A stretch of 13,243 bases of DNA from Funneliformis mosseae. Lineage: Eukaryota > Glomeromycota > Glomeromycetes > Glomerales > Glomeraceae. The DNA lies in NCBI GenBank assembly GCA_910592005.1, contig CAJVPP010002883.1, forward strand, positions 1 through 13,243, given 5' to 3'. The notes beneath the pieces are model-generated. The model was not told where the DNA came from, searched no databases, and saw only the letters and a list, made by a program, of their open reading frames with translations. This document shows positions 1 to 8,035 of this stretch, piece after piece; position 1 is the first letter of the stretch, and every line of letters starts with the position of its first letter. A program made the position numbers and the translations under genes.

Positions 1-165
1 AGTTTTATAATCCTTAGTGACGAAGTATTTTCCAAATTGAATTTCTTGTAGATTCCTATAATTACGAATTTAATTTTCGGTACTTTATTTAAAAACGTAT
101 AAATATAATGCAGTACATTAAAAAATATTGTCAGTTAATTATAATAAAATAAATAAATTAAATTT

Positions 166-262
166 ATATTCGAACGAAACAAAGGAACCGGATTTATTAT
201 ATCCGGATAAAATGTAAATTCGAATCGGAAGAAACCGGATTTTATTCTAATGCCGAATATCG
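166..262. repeat. Two degenerate tandem copies of a CCGGATTTTAT motif, with a hairpin
   Basis: Two units of about 50 bp follow each other (about 167-215 and 216-262). Each runs ATTCGAA, then a GAA-rich stretch, then ACCGGATTTAT or ACCGGATTTTAT. The first unit contains a perfect hairpin: CCGGAT at 188-193, a 7-nt loop, and ATCCGG at 201-206. No coding sense is apparent. It is probably a fragment of a dispersed repeat or transposon end, lying about 300 bp upstream of the first HMG gene. The rest of 1-430 shows nothing I can name. Confidence 0.45.
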
Positions 263-433
263 AATTTGGGGAATTATTGAAATACAAGGTTGGAAAATAC
301 TAACTTAATCGCATAATTTTTTTTTTATCAGACAGCCATAATTAGAAAGAACACATGTACAAAAATGCGTTTTGTTTATGTTGTACTGGTTTATCACAAA
401 ATTCATTATTGGGATCGTGACAAAAAATATTTT

Positions 434-440
434 TATATAA
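434..440 (+). promoter_or_regulatory. TATA-like box of HMG gene 1
   Basis: TATATAA lies 129 bp before the ATG at 569. The local context (TATATAAAGGAAATT, then T-rich DNA with TTTCG) recurs in the promoter of the second HMG gene at the same distance. A 14-T run followed by 8 A (545-566) sits directly before the start codon, and an A is at position -3. Promoter function is inferred from position and from conservation between the two copies. Confidence 0.5.
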
Positions 441-568
441 AGGAAATTATTTTTCGTTTTTTTTTATTTCCCATCAAAAGAAAAAAAATAAGATAGATTT
501 TTTTTATAATAACACAATAAAATATTATATATTACATTATTCTATTTTTTTTTTTTTTAAAAAAAAGA

Positions 569-1435
569 ATGCCTAAAATCAGAAAGCCAACAAATAACAA
601 TCGCATTATTAAGTCAGATATCGATTCCAAGTTAAATTTTGGCAACGATGGCTTTAATTATATTCTCAAACCGACAATCCCTTCCACCTTAACAATAAAT
701 GAAATTGTTAGTGTTATTAAAGCACCTAACAATAATAAAAAGGCAAAAACTTTTCCAAATGCTTTCATTGCATATAAAAAGGCATTAATTAAAGAGAATC
801 GTAATAGAAACATCAAATTACCTCCTATGCGCCACCTTTCTAAAATTACATCGTGTTATTGGGATGAAGAACCAGAAAATGTAAAAGAATTTTACAAAAA
901 GCTATCCGAGAAAGCTAAATCTTTGTATAAGCTGGAGAATCCGATTCAAATTTTATTTGATAAACATATGGATGAAGTTGAAAAGGTTTCACGTGTTACA
1001 GGTGTAAATAATAAAGCTGACTCGAATTATATCCAAGACATTGAGGATCCCGTTGAAAATATAATTTATACGCAAAATTCAACAAGTGATCTTCCGATTG
1101 AAGATAATTCTGCCAGCGTTATGAATTTTCTCCTCGAAAACAATTATATTAATAGTTCCCAAGCGAATTTTGTTAATAATAATTTTTTCGAAGACCCGTA
1201 CATAATGAATCAAGTTCATAACGATCAAGTGTATATTTCAGATTATGTCAATTTTACCCAAGGCATCGATGATTTAACTTTTACGCATTCGTATCTTCCT
1301 ACTGAAGATTATTCCTCTTGTAACCTTTTCGATCGAGAGTATGAAATGGAACATATTTTTACCGATTTCGCATTGGTTGAAAATAATCAAGAAAGTGTTT
1401 CAACTTATGGCACAGACTCGGATTATAAATTATAG
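569..1435 (+). CDS. MATA-HMG type HMG-box protein, intact (HMG gene 1)
   Basis: A 288-residue protein of the MATA-HMG class, the DNA-binding family that includes fungal mating-type and sex-locus regulators. Residues about 57-125 form the box: KTFPNAFIAYKK opens helix 1, KLPPMRHLSKI follows, and the conserved tryptophan (W98) sits in SCYWDEEPENVK before FYKKLSEKAKSLYKLENP. The glycine usual before this Trp is replaced by S/C/Y. The N-terminus is short and basic (MPKIRKP); a KKAK patch at 57-60 could serve nuclear entry. From about residue 150 the tail is Asn/Asp/Glu-rich with a degenerate repeat (ADSNY..PVENIIYTQN...LPIEDNS at 150-180, DYVNFTQG...LPTEDYS at 226-250, TDSDY at 282-286). The start is supported by an identical MPKIRKPTNNN in gene 2. 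The frame is open throughout and needs no intron. Nuclear transcription-factor function is inferred from the family; target genes and any role in mating are unknown. Confidence 0.88.
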   Translation: MPKIRKPTNNNRIIKSDIDSKLNFGNDGFNYILKPTIPSTLTINEIVSVIKAPNNNKKAKTFPNAFIAYKKALIKENRNRNIKLPPMRHLSKITSCYWDEEPENVKEFYKKLSEKAKSLYKLENPIQILFDKHMDEVEKVSRVTGVNNKADSNYIQDIEDPVENIIYTQNSTSDLPIEDNSASVMNFLLENNYINSSQANFVNNNFFEDPYIMNQVHNDQVYISDYVNFTQGIDDLTFTHSYLPTEDYSSCNLFDREYEMEHIFTDFALVENNQESVSTYGTDSDYKL

Positions 1436-1860
1436 AACTGTGGGAATTCTTCAAAAGCACCTCGACGTCACTCCTTAGAACTTATTGTTAATGATAAATG
1501 AAGTTATATAACTAAATTACATATTGACAAATTAAATGTAATTTTTAAGAAACATCGCAAAATGATAATTTAAAACTCTGTTCAACATGAATAATTATTA
1601 TTTAAAAATAAGGCTTTTTTACTTGTTTATCATTTTACTTCAATGAGACATGTTCTAATTCTCTTTTCACTTTTTCTGCTAAAAAATCACGTTCTTTAAT
1701 TCAATTAATTTTCTTATTTTAAAGTATATTTCATATATTTATTAATTATACTTAAGGAAAAAATAAAATAAATATCGTTGACATTATTTATCTTAGTTAT
1801 ATGCCGTCAAATTTAATAAATTTTATAAAATACTAAATAATAAAAACTTTCTCTTTGATA
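1436..1860. other. 3' flank of HMG gene 1, duplicated, no gene
   Basis: No coding frame is evident. The segment matches the reverse complement of the 3' flank of gene 2. Shared stretches include ACATATTGACAAATTAAATG near 1519, TGTTCTAATTCTC near 1650, TTCTTTAATTCAATTA near 1693, and TATCTTAGTTATAT near 1788. Several AATAAAA-type sequences (for example near 1760) could serve polyadenylation of the HMG transcript; none stands out. Confidence 0.6.
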
Positions 1861-2289
1861 CATTAATCTTTATTAAATACACTAATTACATTCTTTTTTT
1901 TAAAAAAAAAAATAAAATAAACGTATTGGATAATGCAAAATTGAATTTGATTGATAATGTTGTTGCTTTATTAATAATTGTAATATAATCTTTAAAAAAG
2001 TTTATATACCACCAAGAATTTTTAAATGTATTAAAAAGAATGAAAAATACTACACGCAAAACTTATTGTATTGAATTGCAACATACAATAAAAACAAAGA
2101 ACAATTAAATATTAATAAAATATAATTAAATAATTAATATATCATTGGGATAAAAAAAAAATAATAATTTATTATTAATGTATTCCAAATTTAATAACAA
2201 ATAAATTCAATATTTTAAATTATTAATATTGAATTAAATAATTAATTATAAACAAATTATTATTACTACAAATATAAAAAAAAAAAAAC
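1861..2289. other. A+T-rich intergenic stretch with no gene
   Basis: Almost pure A+T, with homopolymer runs and short simple repeats. In the right arm this position is taken by the much longer block 8491-11300. I see no open frame of useful length, no RNA gene and no clear element ends. Confidence 0.6.
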
Positions 2290-3643
2290 TTAAAAGAATA
2301 AGACACTATTGAAAACTTTGTGAAAGGGCCTGTAGGCTTAAATTGGAAGTTTGTTGAATTTAAAATTAACATTGATTTATTTTGTGTTCAATTGAGTAAG
2401 TATATTTATAGGTGATTTCGATTGATAATCGGTTAAATTAACTGATGATAAGACGGATCCCTAATTGATATTTTTTATTTTAATATCGTGTTAAATCTCC
2501 GTATTTTATTGTATTAAAAAGTTAAATATAAACGCGTTATATAGATAGTTAATTTAAATATCAAAGAAAATCATTAAATTACTTCCCGGGAAAATTGGCA
2601 AAAATTTTTGGTAAATGTCAATTGATGAATATTCATAGATAAATATGATGATCTTACAATCGAGAATCCTACTTTAGTGAGCTCCTCGAAACTCCACGTG
2701 GTTATTGGTTCAAAATAAATTTGTTTTATATATTAAGCTAAAACTATCATTCAATATTTTTTTATTTAAAAAATTAAGAACTGAATCAGCGAATTATTAA
2801 CTTTTAAACGAGTTCCTGCCGATATGCACAAACAACTTATTCAACGTAAACATTTTTATGGTTTGCTCTTTTTTATAATCTTGGGGAATTTCTGATATAT
2901 ATGAGTTTGATCATGCAAAGAAAGTTCTCCGCTCACTACCAGGAAAAAATAAATTTAGATATATATAACTGATTAAATCTTCGCGTGTAAATAGTGATGA
3001 AATACGTCGTGATGTTTAGGTTTATACTGTCGGTAAACTGTCAAACTTCAGAACTAAAATTATATTATTATTTTTTGATCTATTATTATTTTACTTTACT
3101 TCTTCAGATCAATAAAATATTTAAGACTTTTTAAAGATTAAAACTATTATTTACGGAAATTAACTTTATTTACTGTCAGTATGTACATGTGCAGATCTCT
3201 GGCGCTTAAAACTCATAATATTTTCTTATGATTTGATTGGTTGCAAACTAAGAACAAAGAAATATTTTTCATGTCTGATGATTACTATAATAAATATGGC
3301 AATCTCTTTAAAGATTTCAAGTCGTGAAACTCAAATGTTGAAACTCTACCAAAAAACAGTCTATAGATATTTCCATACCCATTTTGTAATACATGCAGTA
3401 AAATTTGTAGTTAATATTGAAAAGTCGTATTTTTTTTTTTTTTTTTTTTTGTAGAAAATGTTGTACAATTTAAGAAATGGCCATATTCCGTATTATTTAT
3501 TAGAAAAAAAAAACATGTTAGTGTGGTTACATTATTATATTATTACAGCATAACTATTCTTTTGTATTCAAATCGAATTCGCGTGTAACATAATTGAACA
3601 TTACACAAACTACAAATACAACTATTTCTCACGCTAAAAAAAG
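2290..3643. other. Duplicated non-coding block, left copy
   Basis: About 1.35 kb matches the right arm in inverted order through several blocks separated by indels. Both copies are full of stops in all frames. Particular short stretches (near 2653-2710, 2782-2840, 2990-3010 and 3176-3195) are much better preserved than the DNA between them. A 21-T run lies at 3430-3450. The block may descend from a dead gene or element, or may have a cis-acting role; I cannot assign either. The sub-segment 3499-3546 lies in the opposite orientation relative to its right-arm match. Confidence 0.5.
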
Positions 3644-3940
3644 TATTATTTGCGTTCAGCCATAGGGTCACAACTAGGGTTTTGAGGCCTGAGTTTCAGT
3701 AGTTTGTGGTCGAATATCGAACGACGCCTGAGTACTTCAGTACCTGTTTGTAAAGTTGGATAACTTACTCGGTGAGGGTTTTCGGCTTCTCCAAGTATGG
3801 TACCCGTTCGGCTAGTGACAAGCGAGGTCACACGGGTTGAAGAATACCTACGGCTTGGCGTTAGTCGTATCAGTAATGGTGCACTACATAATTTTTTTTT
3901 TCAAAAAAAAAAATAAAATAAAATAAAATATTTTTTGCGT
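3644..3940 (+). mobile_element. SINE-like (or truncated LINE) retroposon with target-site duplication
   Basis: A body of about 230 bp (3656-3888) is clearly richer in G+C than its surroundings. It is followed by a T run, then an A-rich tail ending in (TAAAA)n at about 3903-3928. A 12-bp direct repeat flanks the whole: TATTATTTGCGT at 3644-3655 and TATTTTTTGCGT at 3929-3940, with one mismatch. Tail plus flanking repeat is the mark of LINE-type insertion in + orientation. GGTCGAATATC near 3708 weakly resembles a Pol III B box, and an A-box-like sequence lies just inside the 5' end, so a tRNA-derived SINE is possible; a truncated LINE 3' end is the alternative. A 61-codon open frame on the opposite strand here looks like chance. 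Confidence 0.65.
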
Positions 3941-4224
3941 CTTAAAATCCTTTGCCAATATTTTTTTTTTTTTTTGGCTTTTTTAATTTATTTAACTAAC
4001 AGACACGCGAAGAATCGGTAACATATGATATAAAGATTTTCACATCCCGGATTTAATTACTATGATTACTAATTTCTTCATAATTTCATAATGATCAATT
4101 ATCTCAAATCATTTGATTTTATGTTCAAATTCTCTCTATAAGGTAATAATTTAAAAATTTTTTGAATAAAAAACAATATAAGTACATTTCAAATCGTATT
4201 TAAGGATGTAAATTATCAACGGAC
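3941..4224. other. Spacer DNA with no recognisable gene
   Basis: A+T-rich DNA between the retroposon and the HMG tail relic, with a 16-T run near 3960. No HMG-box sequence can be found here, so the relic that follows lacks its N-terminal half. Confidence 0.5.
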
Positions 4225-4465
4225 AAGTTTTACGCGCGACAAGTGCAATTTGTGACGTAGACTCGGATTATACTGATGTTTGTTCCTCTTTTATTGAGGG
4301 TTCATACTGCACGCAAAATTCATCAAGTGTATCTAATGTATACTGTATATTTTCCGATTGAAGATTCTAATATCAACATACAGATTTCTTCTCTTGATAG
4401 TGATTCTAATAGCATGCATCCATGATAATTTTTAACCTTTTCGATCCGTATAAAATCTTATAAAT
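4225..4465 (+). pseudogene. Relic of a third MATA-HMG gene: C-terminal tail only
   Basis: The segment is broken but recognisable as the tail of the same family. GTGCAATTT near 4243 matches the stretch of gene 2 encoding NVQFPP. The frame then gives VDSDYTD at 4257-4277 (gene 2 has VDSDYTQG) and CTQNSSS near 4308-4328 (gene 1 has YTQNSTS). It hits a stop at 4359, and the match continues in the next frame as FPIEDSN at 4351-4371 (genes have LPIEDNS). AACCTTTTCGATC at 4433-4445 equals the gene 1 DNA encoding NLFDR. There is no start codon context and no HMG box, and at least one frameshift is present, so no functional protein is expected. It lies in the spacer between the arms, in the same orientation as gene 1. 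Confidence 0.75.
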
Positions 4466-5095
4466 CCAGAGATACTAGAAGTATATTGACACACAAATTA
4501 TTTTATAACCAATGTAGTTAAAGTTACAAAGAAAATGCACAGCCAAAATTTAATTGGTTGAGAAGTTGAAATTTGCATTTTTTATGTGACTTTCTGAATC
4601 ATCACACCAAATTATGTAATTTAAATTTGTATCAAATCGTTGACAACATTTATCAAAAATTTTAGCCATTATTCATTTACTGTACGTTAAATTTAAAAAT
4701 TGCATTTTGAAGAGGTTATATTAAAAAAATTATTCTGACGAGTAATTTAAAGTATTTATTTTTTTACAAATAAACAGTAGTAAATTTTATTTTAAAATAA
4801 AAAATGAAATTTGCAAGAACGAAAATAAACGTGGTACAAGCTATCCAGAGATGCAATAGATTATAGTTTAACATATTTTGTGTTTAATACTTTTATTAAA
4901 TTCAAAATATTGAAGAAAATCATTTCAGATTTGTAATATCAGTGGAAAAAAATTTAATATCGTTCTCATGTATATTATAAATACTCGCCCTCCTTTTTTC
5001 TTATATAAGTATTAATCTTCTCCTGATTTATATTTGAATGCTAATTATTTACAAAGTTATCGAACGTTTAAGATTTCTGATTTTTCAATGGGAAG
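4466..5095. other. Spacer DNA with no recognisable gene
   Basis: A+T-rich sequence with stops in all frames. It includes an 18-bp perfect palindrome at 4785-4802 (TTTTATTTT/AAAATAAAA), of a kind expected by chance in such DNA. The part near 4985-5095 could be the former upstream region of the pseudogene that follows. Confidence 0.5.
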
Positions 5096-5765
5096 ATGCC
5101 TCCAATTTCAAGGTGAGCTAATCAATTGAAAAAAGCACGCGAAGCACAGGCCCAAAAGTTAAAATGAATCAAAAATTAAATGTCAACGAAACAAATTAAC
5201 AGCTGCAGCTAATCATCATCTTTTACAATTATGCGCTATCCAAAAGGCTCAGATGCAGGAAAACTTATATCACCATACCTCCAAACTAAGGCATACAATT
5301 ACAGTACGTAAGGCTCACATTTTTATTATTCAGCTGGAAAATCATCACCATACACCAAAAGCTATTGGCAATTTTTGAATTTAATTTAACACTTAATATA
5401 ATATTTAGTACAATTTTTACTCTTCAGAAGACGAGCGCATGAGATGCCAGAGAAGATTTATGAATGGATAGCTTTGCTTTATAGCTTCGTTAAAACACAT
5501 ATCTATTTTATTATTATTCATCAACAACAGGTTGAGAGACTTTTTAATAAATTAGATTTAAAAACTCATGCAGACATGTCATTATCTCTAAACAATCAAA
5601 ACTACAAGTAAATTGAAAAAAAATATTTGACAGTAGGTCTTGAAGAAGTACGTGCTTAAAAAAGAAAGCAAAAAAAAAAATTCCACTTCAAGAAAGGCAA
5701 CCATTTGTTGAAGAAGTTGCGTCAAATCTTTTAGCTATATACTAGGCAATAAATAACTGCTGAAA
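5096..5765 (+). pseudogene. Decayed protein gene of unknown family
   Basis: Coding-like sequence in several pieces. An ATG at 5096 reads MPPISR, then TGA, then ANQLKKAREAQAQKLK, then stops. Another frame (5163-5375) is open for 71 codons and includes NKLTAAANHHLLQLCAIQKA. From 5426 the first frame resumes with HEMPEKIYEWIALL and QQQVERLFNKLDLKTHADMS, hits TAA at 5609 and 5657, then seems to slip one base across an 11-A run (5670-5680) and continues as IPLQERQPFVEEVASNLLAIY before TAG at 5743. The stops replace positions where CGA, CAA or CAG would fit, as expected if C-to-T changes killed the gene. The composition (many K, Q, E, R) is protein-like. I do not recognise the family; a transposon-encoded protein is possible. 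Introns could explain part of the frame changes, but the only well-formed splice pairs would be about 30-37 nt, which is too short to trust. Confidence 0.5.
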
Positions 5766-6204
5766 TGTTAGCATTATCTTTATCAGTTATTGTATATTAG
5801 GAAAATATATGGGAGGTAAGCTATTAAATTCACGTTACGGATCATATGATTTACTATGTTCGTAACTCGATTTTAATAGATATGTCTCAGTGACACATGT
5901 ACACACATATTTAATTTATTTTTTTTTTTTTTGTGTAAATAAGACGATAAATTGAATTTTTAAAAGTATTTGTTTCATGACAGTTCTTTTTAAATAATAG
6001 ATAAAAAGCAAATGTTATTCAACTTTCAAACCAATATTATTGGCTTACATTGATTATTTTAACCAGTTACAATAACTAGCTGCGGAATTGAATTAGATTT
6101 ACGTAGTTAGTATAATTTTTATTTTCATTTGTCACGAAGGTATTTTGCATGATAATTAAGAAGAAATTTAATCAAAGGTTTTGATGAGATTATGTAAGCC
6201 GATA
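5766..6204. other. Spacer DNA with no recognisable gene
   Basis: Stops in all frames, a T run near 5917-5932, and no element ends or RNA gene that I can see. The inverted duplication begins at its right border. Confidence 0.5.
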
Positions 6205-6370
6205 TTTGGTTATTCTTAACGTGAGCATTTGTAGTTTGTGTAATGTTCCATTGATTTAGTATAATTTATTCTACAAAAATAAAAGTTAAAGGAAAAAGAA
6301 CAAAAAAATAAAAAGAGAAATTATTTTATTATGCCGAAGTTTAGTCATATCTGTTACACGCGATTTGGTA

Positions 6371-6720
6371 CCTATAACCATTGCCTAATTCGATTCAATA
6401 AATGTTGAATACACCATCATTTTTTTTCTTTCAAACGAATCCTTGGATGCACCTAATGATGCGTAATCACTAATAGATGATACGGAATATGGCAATTTGT
6501 ATTGAACAATTTGCTTAGTGATTTACGGTATGTGCTACTAACAACAAAAATCATGCATAATTAACTTACACAATTTGCTCCTATTACAAAATGAGATATG
6601 GTAATATCTATAACTTTTTTTTTTTGAATGAGTTTCAGTTTTGAGTTCATGTACCTTATAGAGATTACCACATTTGTTATAATAATATCTTAATCTCATA
6701 AATCTTTTCTTTGTTCATAA
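6371..6720. repeat. Tandem duplication inside the right arm, unit 1
   Basis: Shares with unit 2 (6902-7272), in the same order and orientation: CCTAATTCGATTCA (6384), CACTAATAGATGATACGG (6468), GAGATATGGTAATATCTAT (near 6592), GAATGAGTTTCAGTTTTGAG (6626), and ACCTTATAGAGATTACCA (near 6653). Unit spacing is 520-555 bp. The left arm has only one, inverted, counterpart (about 3240-3500), so the doubling is specific to the right arm. No coding sense is evident. Confidence 0.75.
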
Positions 6721-6801
6721 ACAAGTTTGACAACCAAATAAAAAAAAAATACAAGAAATTGTACTAACATAGTAAGAAAGCATAGCATATAATTGTTTGA
6801 C

Positions 6802-7006
6802 GTATCATCTATTAGAAATAAAAAATGTTTAAGTGTGGTTTGTGTACACTATTATATTATTATATTATCTAGAAAGCAAATCTGATTAGGAAATGGCTAT
6901 AACTTTTAGCCATGCCTAATTCGATTCATACATGATTGATAAAAGACACTATCTTTTTTTTTCTTTCAAAACGAATCTCTGATGCGGAAACACTAATAGA
7001 TGATAC
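6802..7006. repeat. About 205-bp segment bounded by a perfect 14-bp inverted repeat
   Basis: GTATCATCTATTAG at 6802-6815 is the exact reverse complement of CTAATAGATGATAC at 6993-7006. The same 14-mer recurs at 6470-6483 in the orientation of the second. In the left arm the DNA next to the matching site (3485-3546) continues with the interior of this segment in the opposite relative orientation: ATGTTTAAGTGTGG and ACTATTATATTATTA here, against CATGTTAGTGTGG and ATTATTATATTATTA there. It could be a small TIR element or a segment inverted by recombination between its ends. Confidence 0.5.
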
Positions 7007-7272
7007 GGAATATGGCAATTTCTTTTATGAACAATGCTTTGTTTACGGTGTGGCATTTTCTTTGTATGAACAATTTGCTTTGTGATTTACGGTGCTACAA
7101 AAAAAAAATCAAACGATTTTTTCAAAATTAATCGCTCGTATTACAAAATGAGATATGGTAATATCTATTGACTGTTTTTTGAATGAGTTTCAGTTTTGAG
7201 TTACATGTCGACCTGAGAACCTTATAGAGATTACCATATTTGTTTTAGTAATAAAAATTTTCTTTGTTCTTT
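6902..7272. repeat. Tandem duplication inside the right arm, unit 2
   Basis: The partner of 6371-6720. It contains an extra partial repeat: the sequence with GAACAAT followed by TTTACGGTG occurs twice (about 7028-7050 and 7067-7094), which suggests replication slippage. It is the unit that aligns best with the left arm (TACCATATTTGTT, CAGTCAATAGATATTACCAT). Confidence 0.7.
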
Positions 7273-8035
7273 AACATTGTCGATTATTATATTGGAAAAC
7301 AACATTTTTCGCAATTAAACTCTAAGAAGATATTATAAGAGTTACAAACGCCAAAGCAAAGGTACATGTACATACTGACACAGAAAAGAAAGTTAATATT
7401 GTTGATGTATTTTCTTTATTAATCACTTTTTATAAATTTTTGTGTCCCTTGCATAACTAACTTACTATTAAAAAACTTTTCACACAAAAAAAAATTTTCA
7501 AACAAAAAAGGGAAAATTCAACTCAGGTCCGTTTTCTTATCAGGATGCAGTTTAAACATATGACGTATTTCATCACTGTTTACGCGAAAGAATTAATCAT
7601 TTATATTATCTAAAGATATGTTTAATCTATCCTGGTTATAAACGGCAGGAGAATATTCTTCACTTGACCAAACTTATATATATATCAGAAATGCTCCAAG
7701 ATTATTAAACAAACGCGGAAACAATTTTGGCACTTGAGTTATTTAAATTTGATCAAACAGCTGATATAAGAGTGTTTATATGCATAAGTCGACAGTGCAT
7801 ATCGGTCTTAGCTCGTTTTAGAGCAAATGAAGTTAATGATTCGCTGATTCAGTCCCTTTTTTTTTAAAAAAACAAAATTATCATATCATATACTTTTGCA
7901 GTATATAAAAAAATTAATTTGTGGTAATAACCTATATGGAGCTTCGAGGAATCGAATTCATAATAGTAACAGTGAATTCTCGAATGTAAGATTATCACCA
8001 CTACAGGTTTTCTTTGATATTTAAATAACTATGTC
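7273..8035. other. Duplicated non-coding block, right copy
   Basis: Inverted counterpart of about 2580-3240. Preserved landmarks are TACATGTACATACTGACAC near 7361, GACGTATTTCATCAC at 7562, ATTCGCTGATTCAG near 7840, and CTTCGAGGA..GAATTCTCG..GTAAGATTATCACCAC at about 7941-8003. All frames are interrupted. I cannot assign a function. Confidence 0.5.

Larger units (their letters stand above)
430..3645. repeat. Left arm of a large imperfect inverted segmental duplication
   Basis: This arm matches the reverse complement of about 6205-12893 in the same order. It holds the promoter (430-568), the HMG gene (569-1435), the 3' flank (1455-1855 against about 11768-11300), then about 2290-3645 against about 8490-6205. 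Landmarks in the last part are GAGACACT/AAGACACT near 2302, CTTACA..CGAGAAT near 2653, CTGAATCAGCGAAT near 2782, GTGATGAAATACGTC near 2993, TCAGTATGTACATGT near 3176, and GAACATTACACAAACTACAAAT near 3596. Homology stops where the SINE-like insert begins. Between blocks the arms differ by many indels, so the duplication is not recent or has been heavily reworked. Confidence 0.85.

Noticed and set aside
3233..3454. 73-codon open frame on the + strand
   Set aside because: It ends by translating a 21-T run, has no family features, and the right-arm counterpart of the same DNA is full of stops and frame changes.
3656..3730. A functional tRNA gene
   Set aside because: The B-box-like sequence deviates from consensus and no cloverleaf with a matching acceptor stem can be drawn.
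3646..3831. 61-codon open frame on the - strand
   Set aside because: It lies inside the retroposon body, antisense to the inferred element, with no protein features; a chance frame in G+C-richer DNA.
4785..4802. 18-bp A/T palindrome
   Set aside because: Composed only of A and T in very A+T-rich DNA; expected by chance.
5304..5333. Intron with GTACGTAAG donor and TTATTCAG acceptor in the pseudogene
   Set aside because: The signals look good, but 30 nt is below credible intron size and the frame is already open across it.
5530..5560. VERLF peptide reminiscent of the hAT transposase dimerisation region
   Set aside because: Only five residues agree; the rest of that domain is not visible, so no hAT assignment is made.
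7686..7722. TPR-like peptide (NAPRLLNKRGN) in the duplicated non-coding block
   Set aside because: It resembles a tetratricopeptide repeat only over some ten residues; stops follow soon in the frame and the left-arm copy does not keep the peptide.
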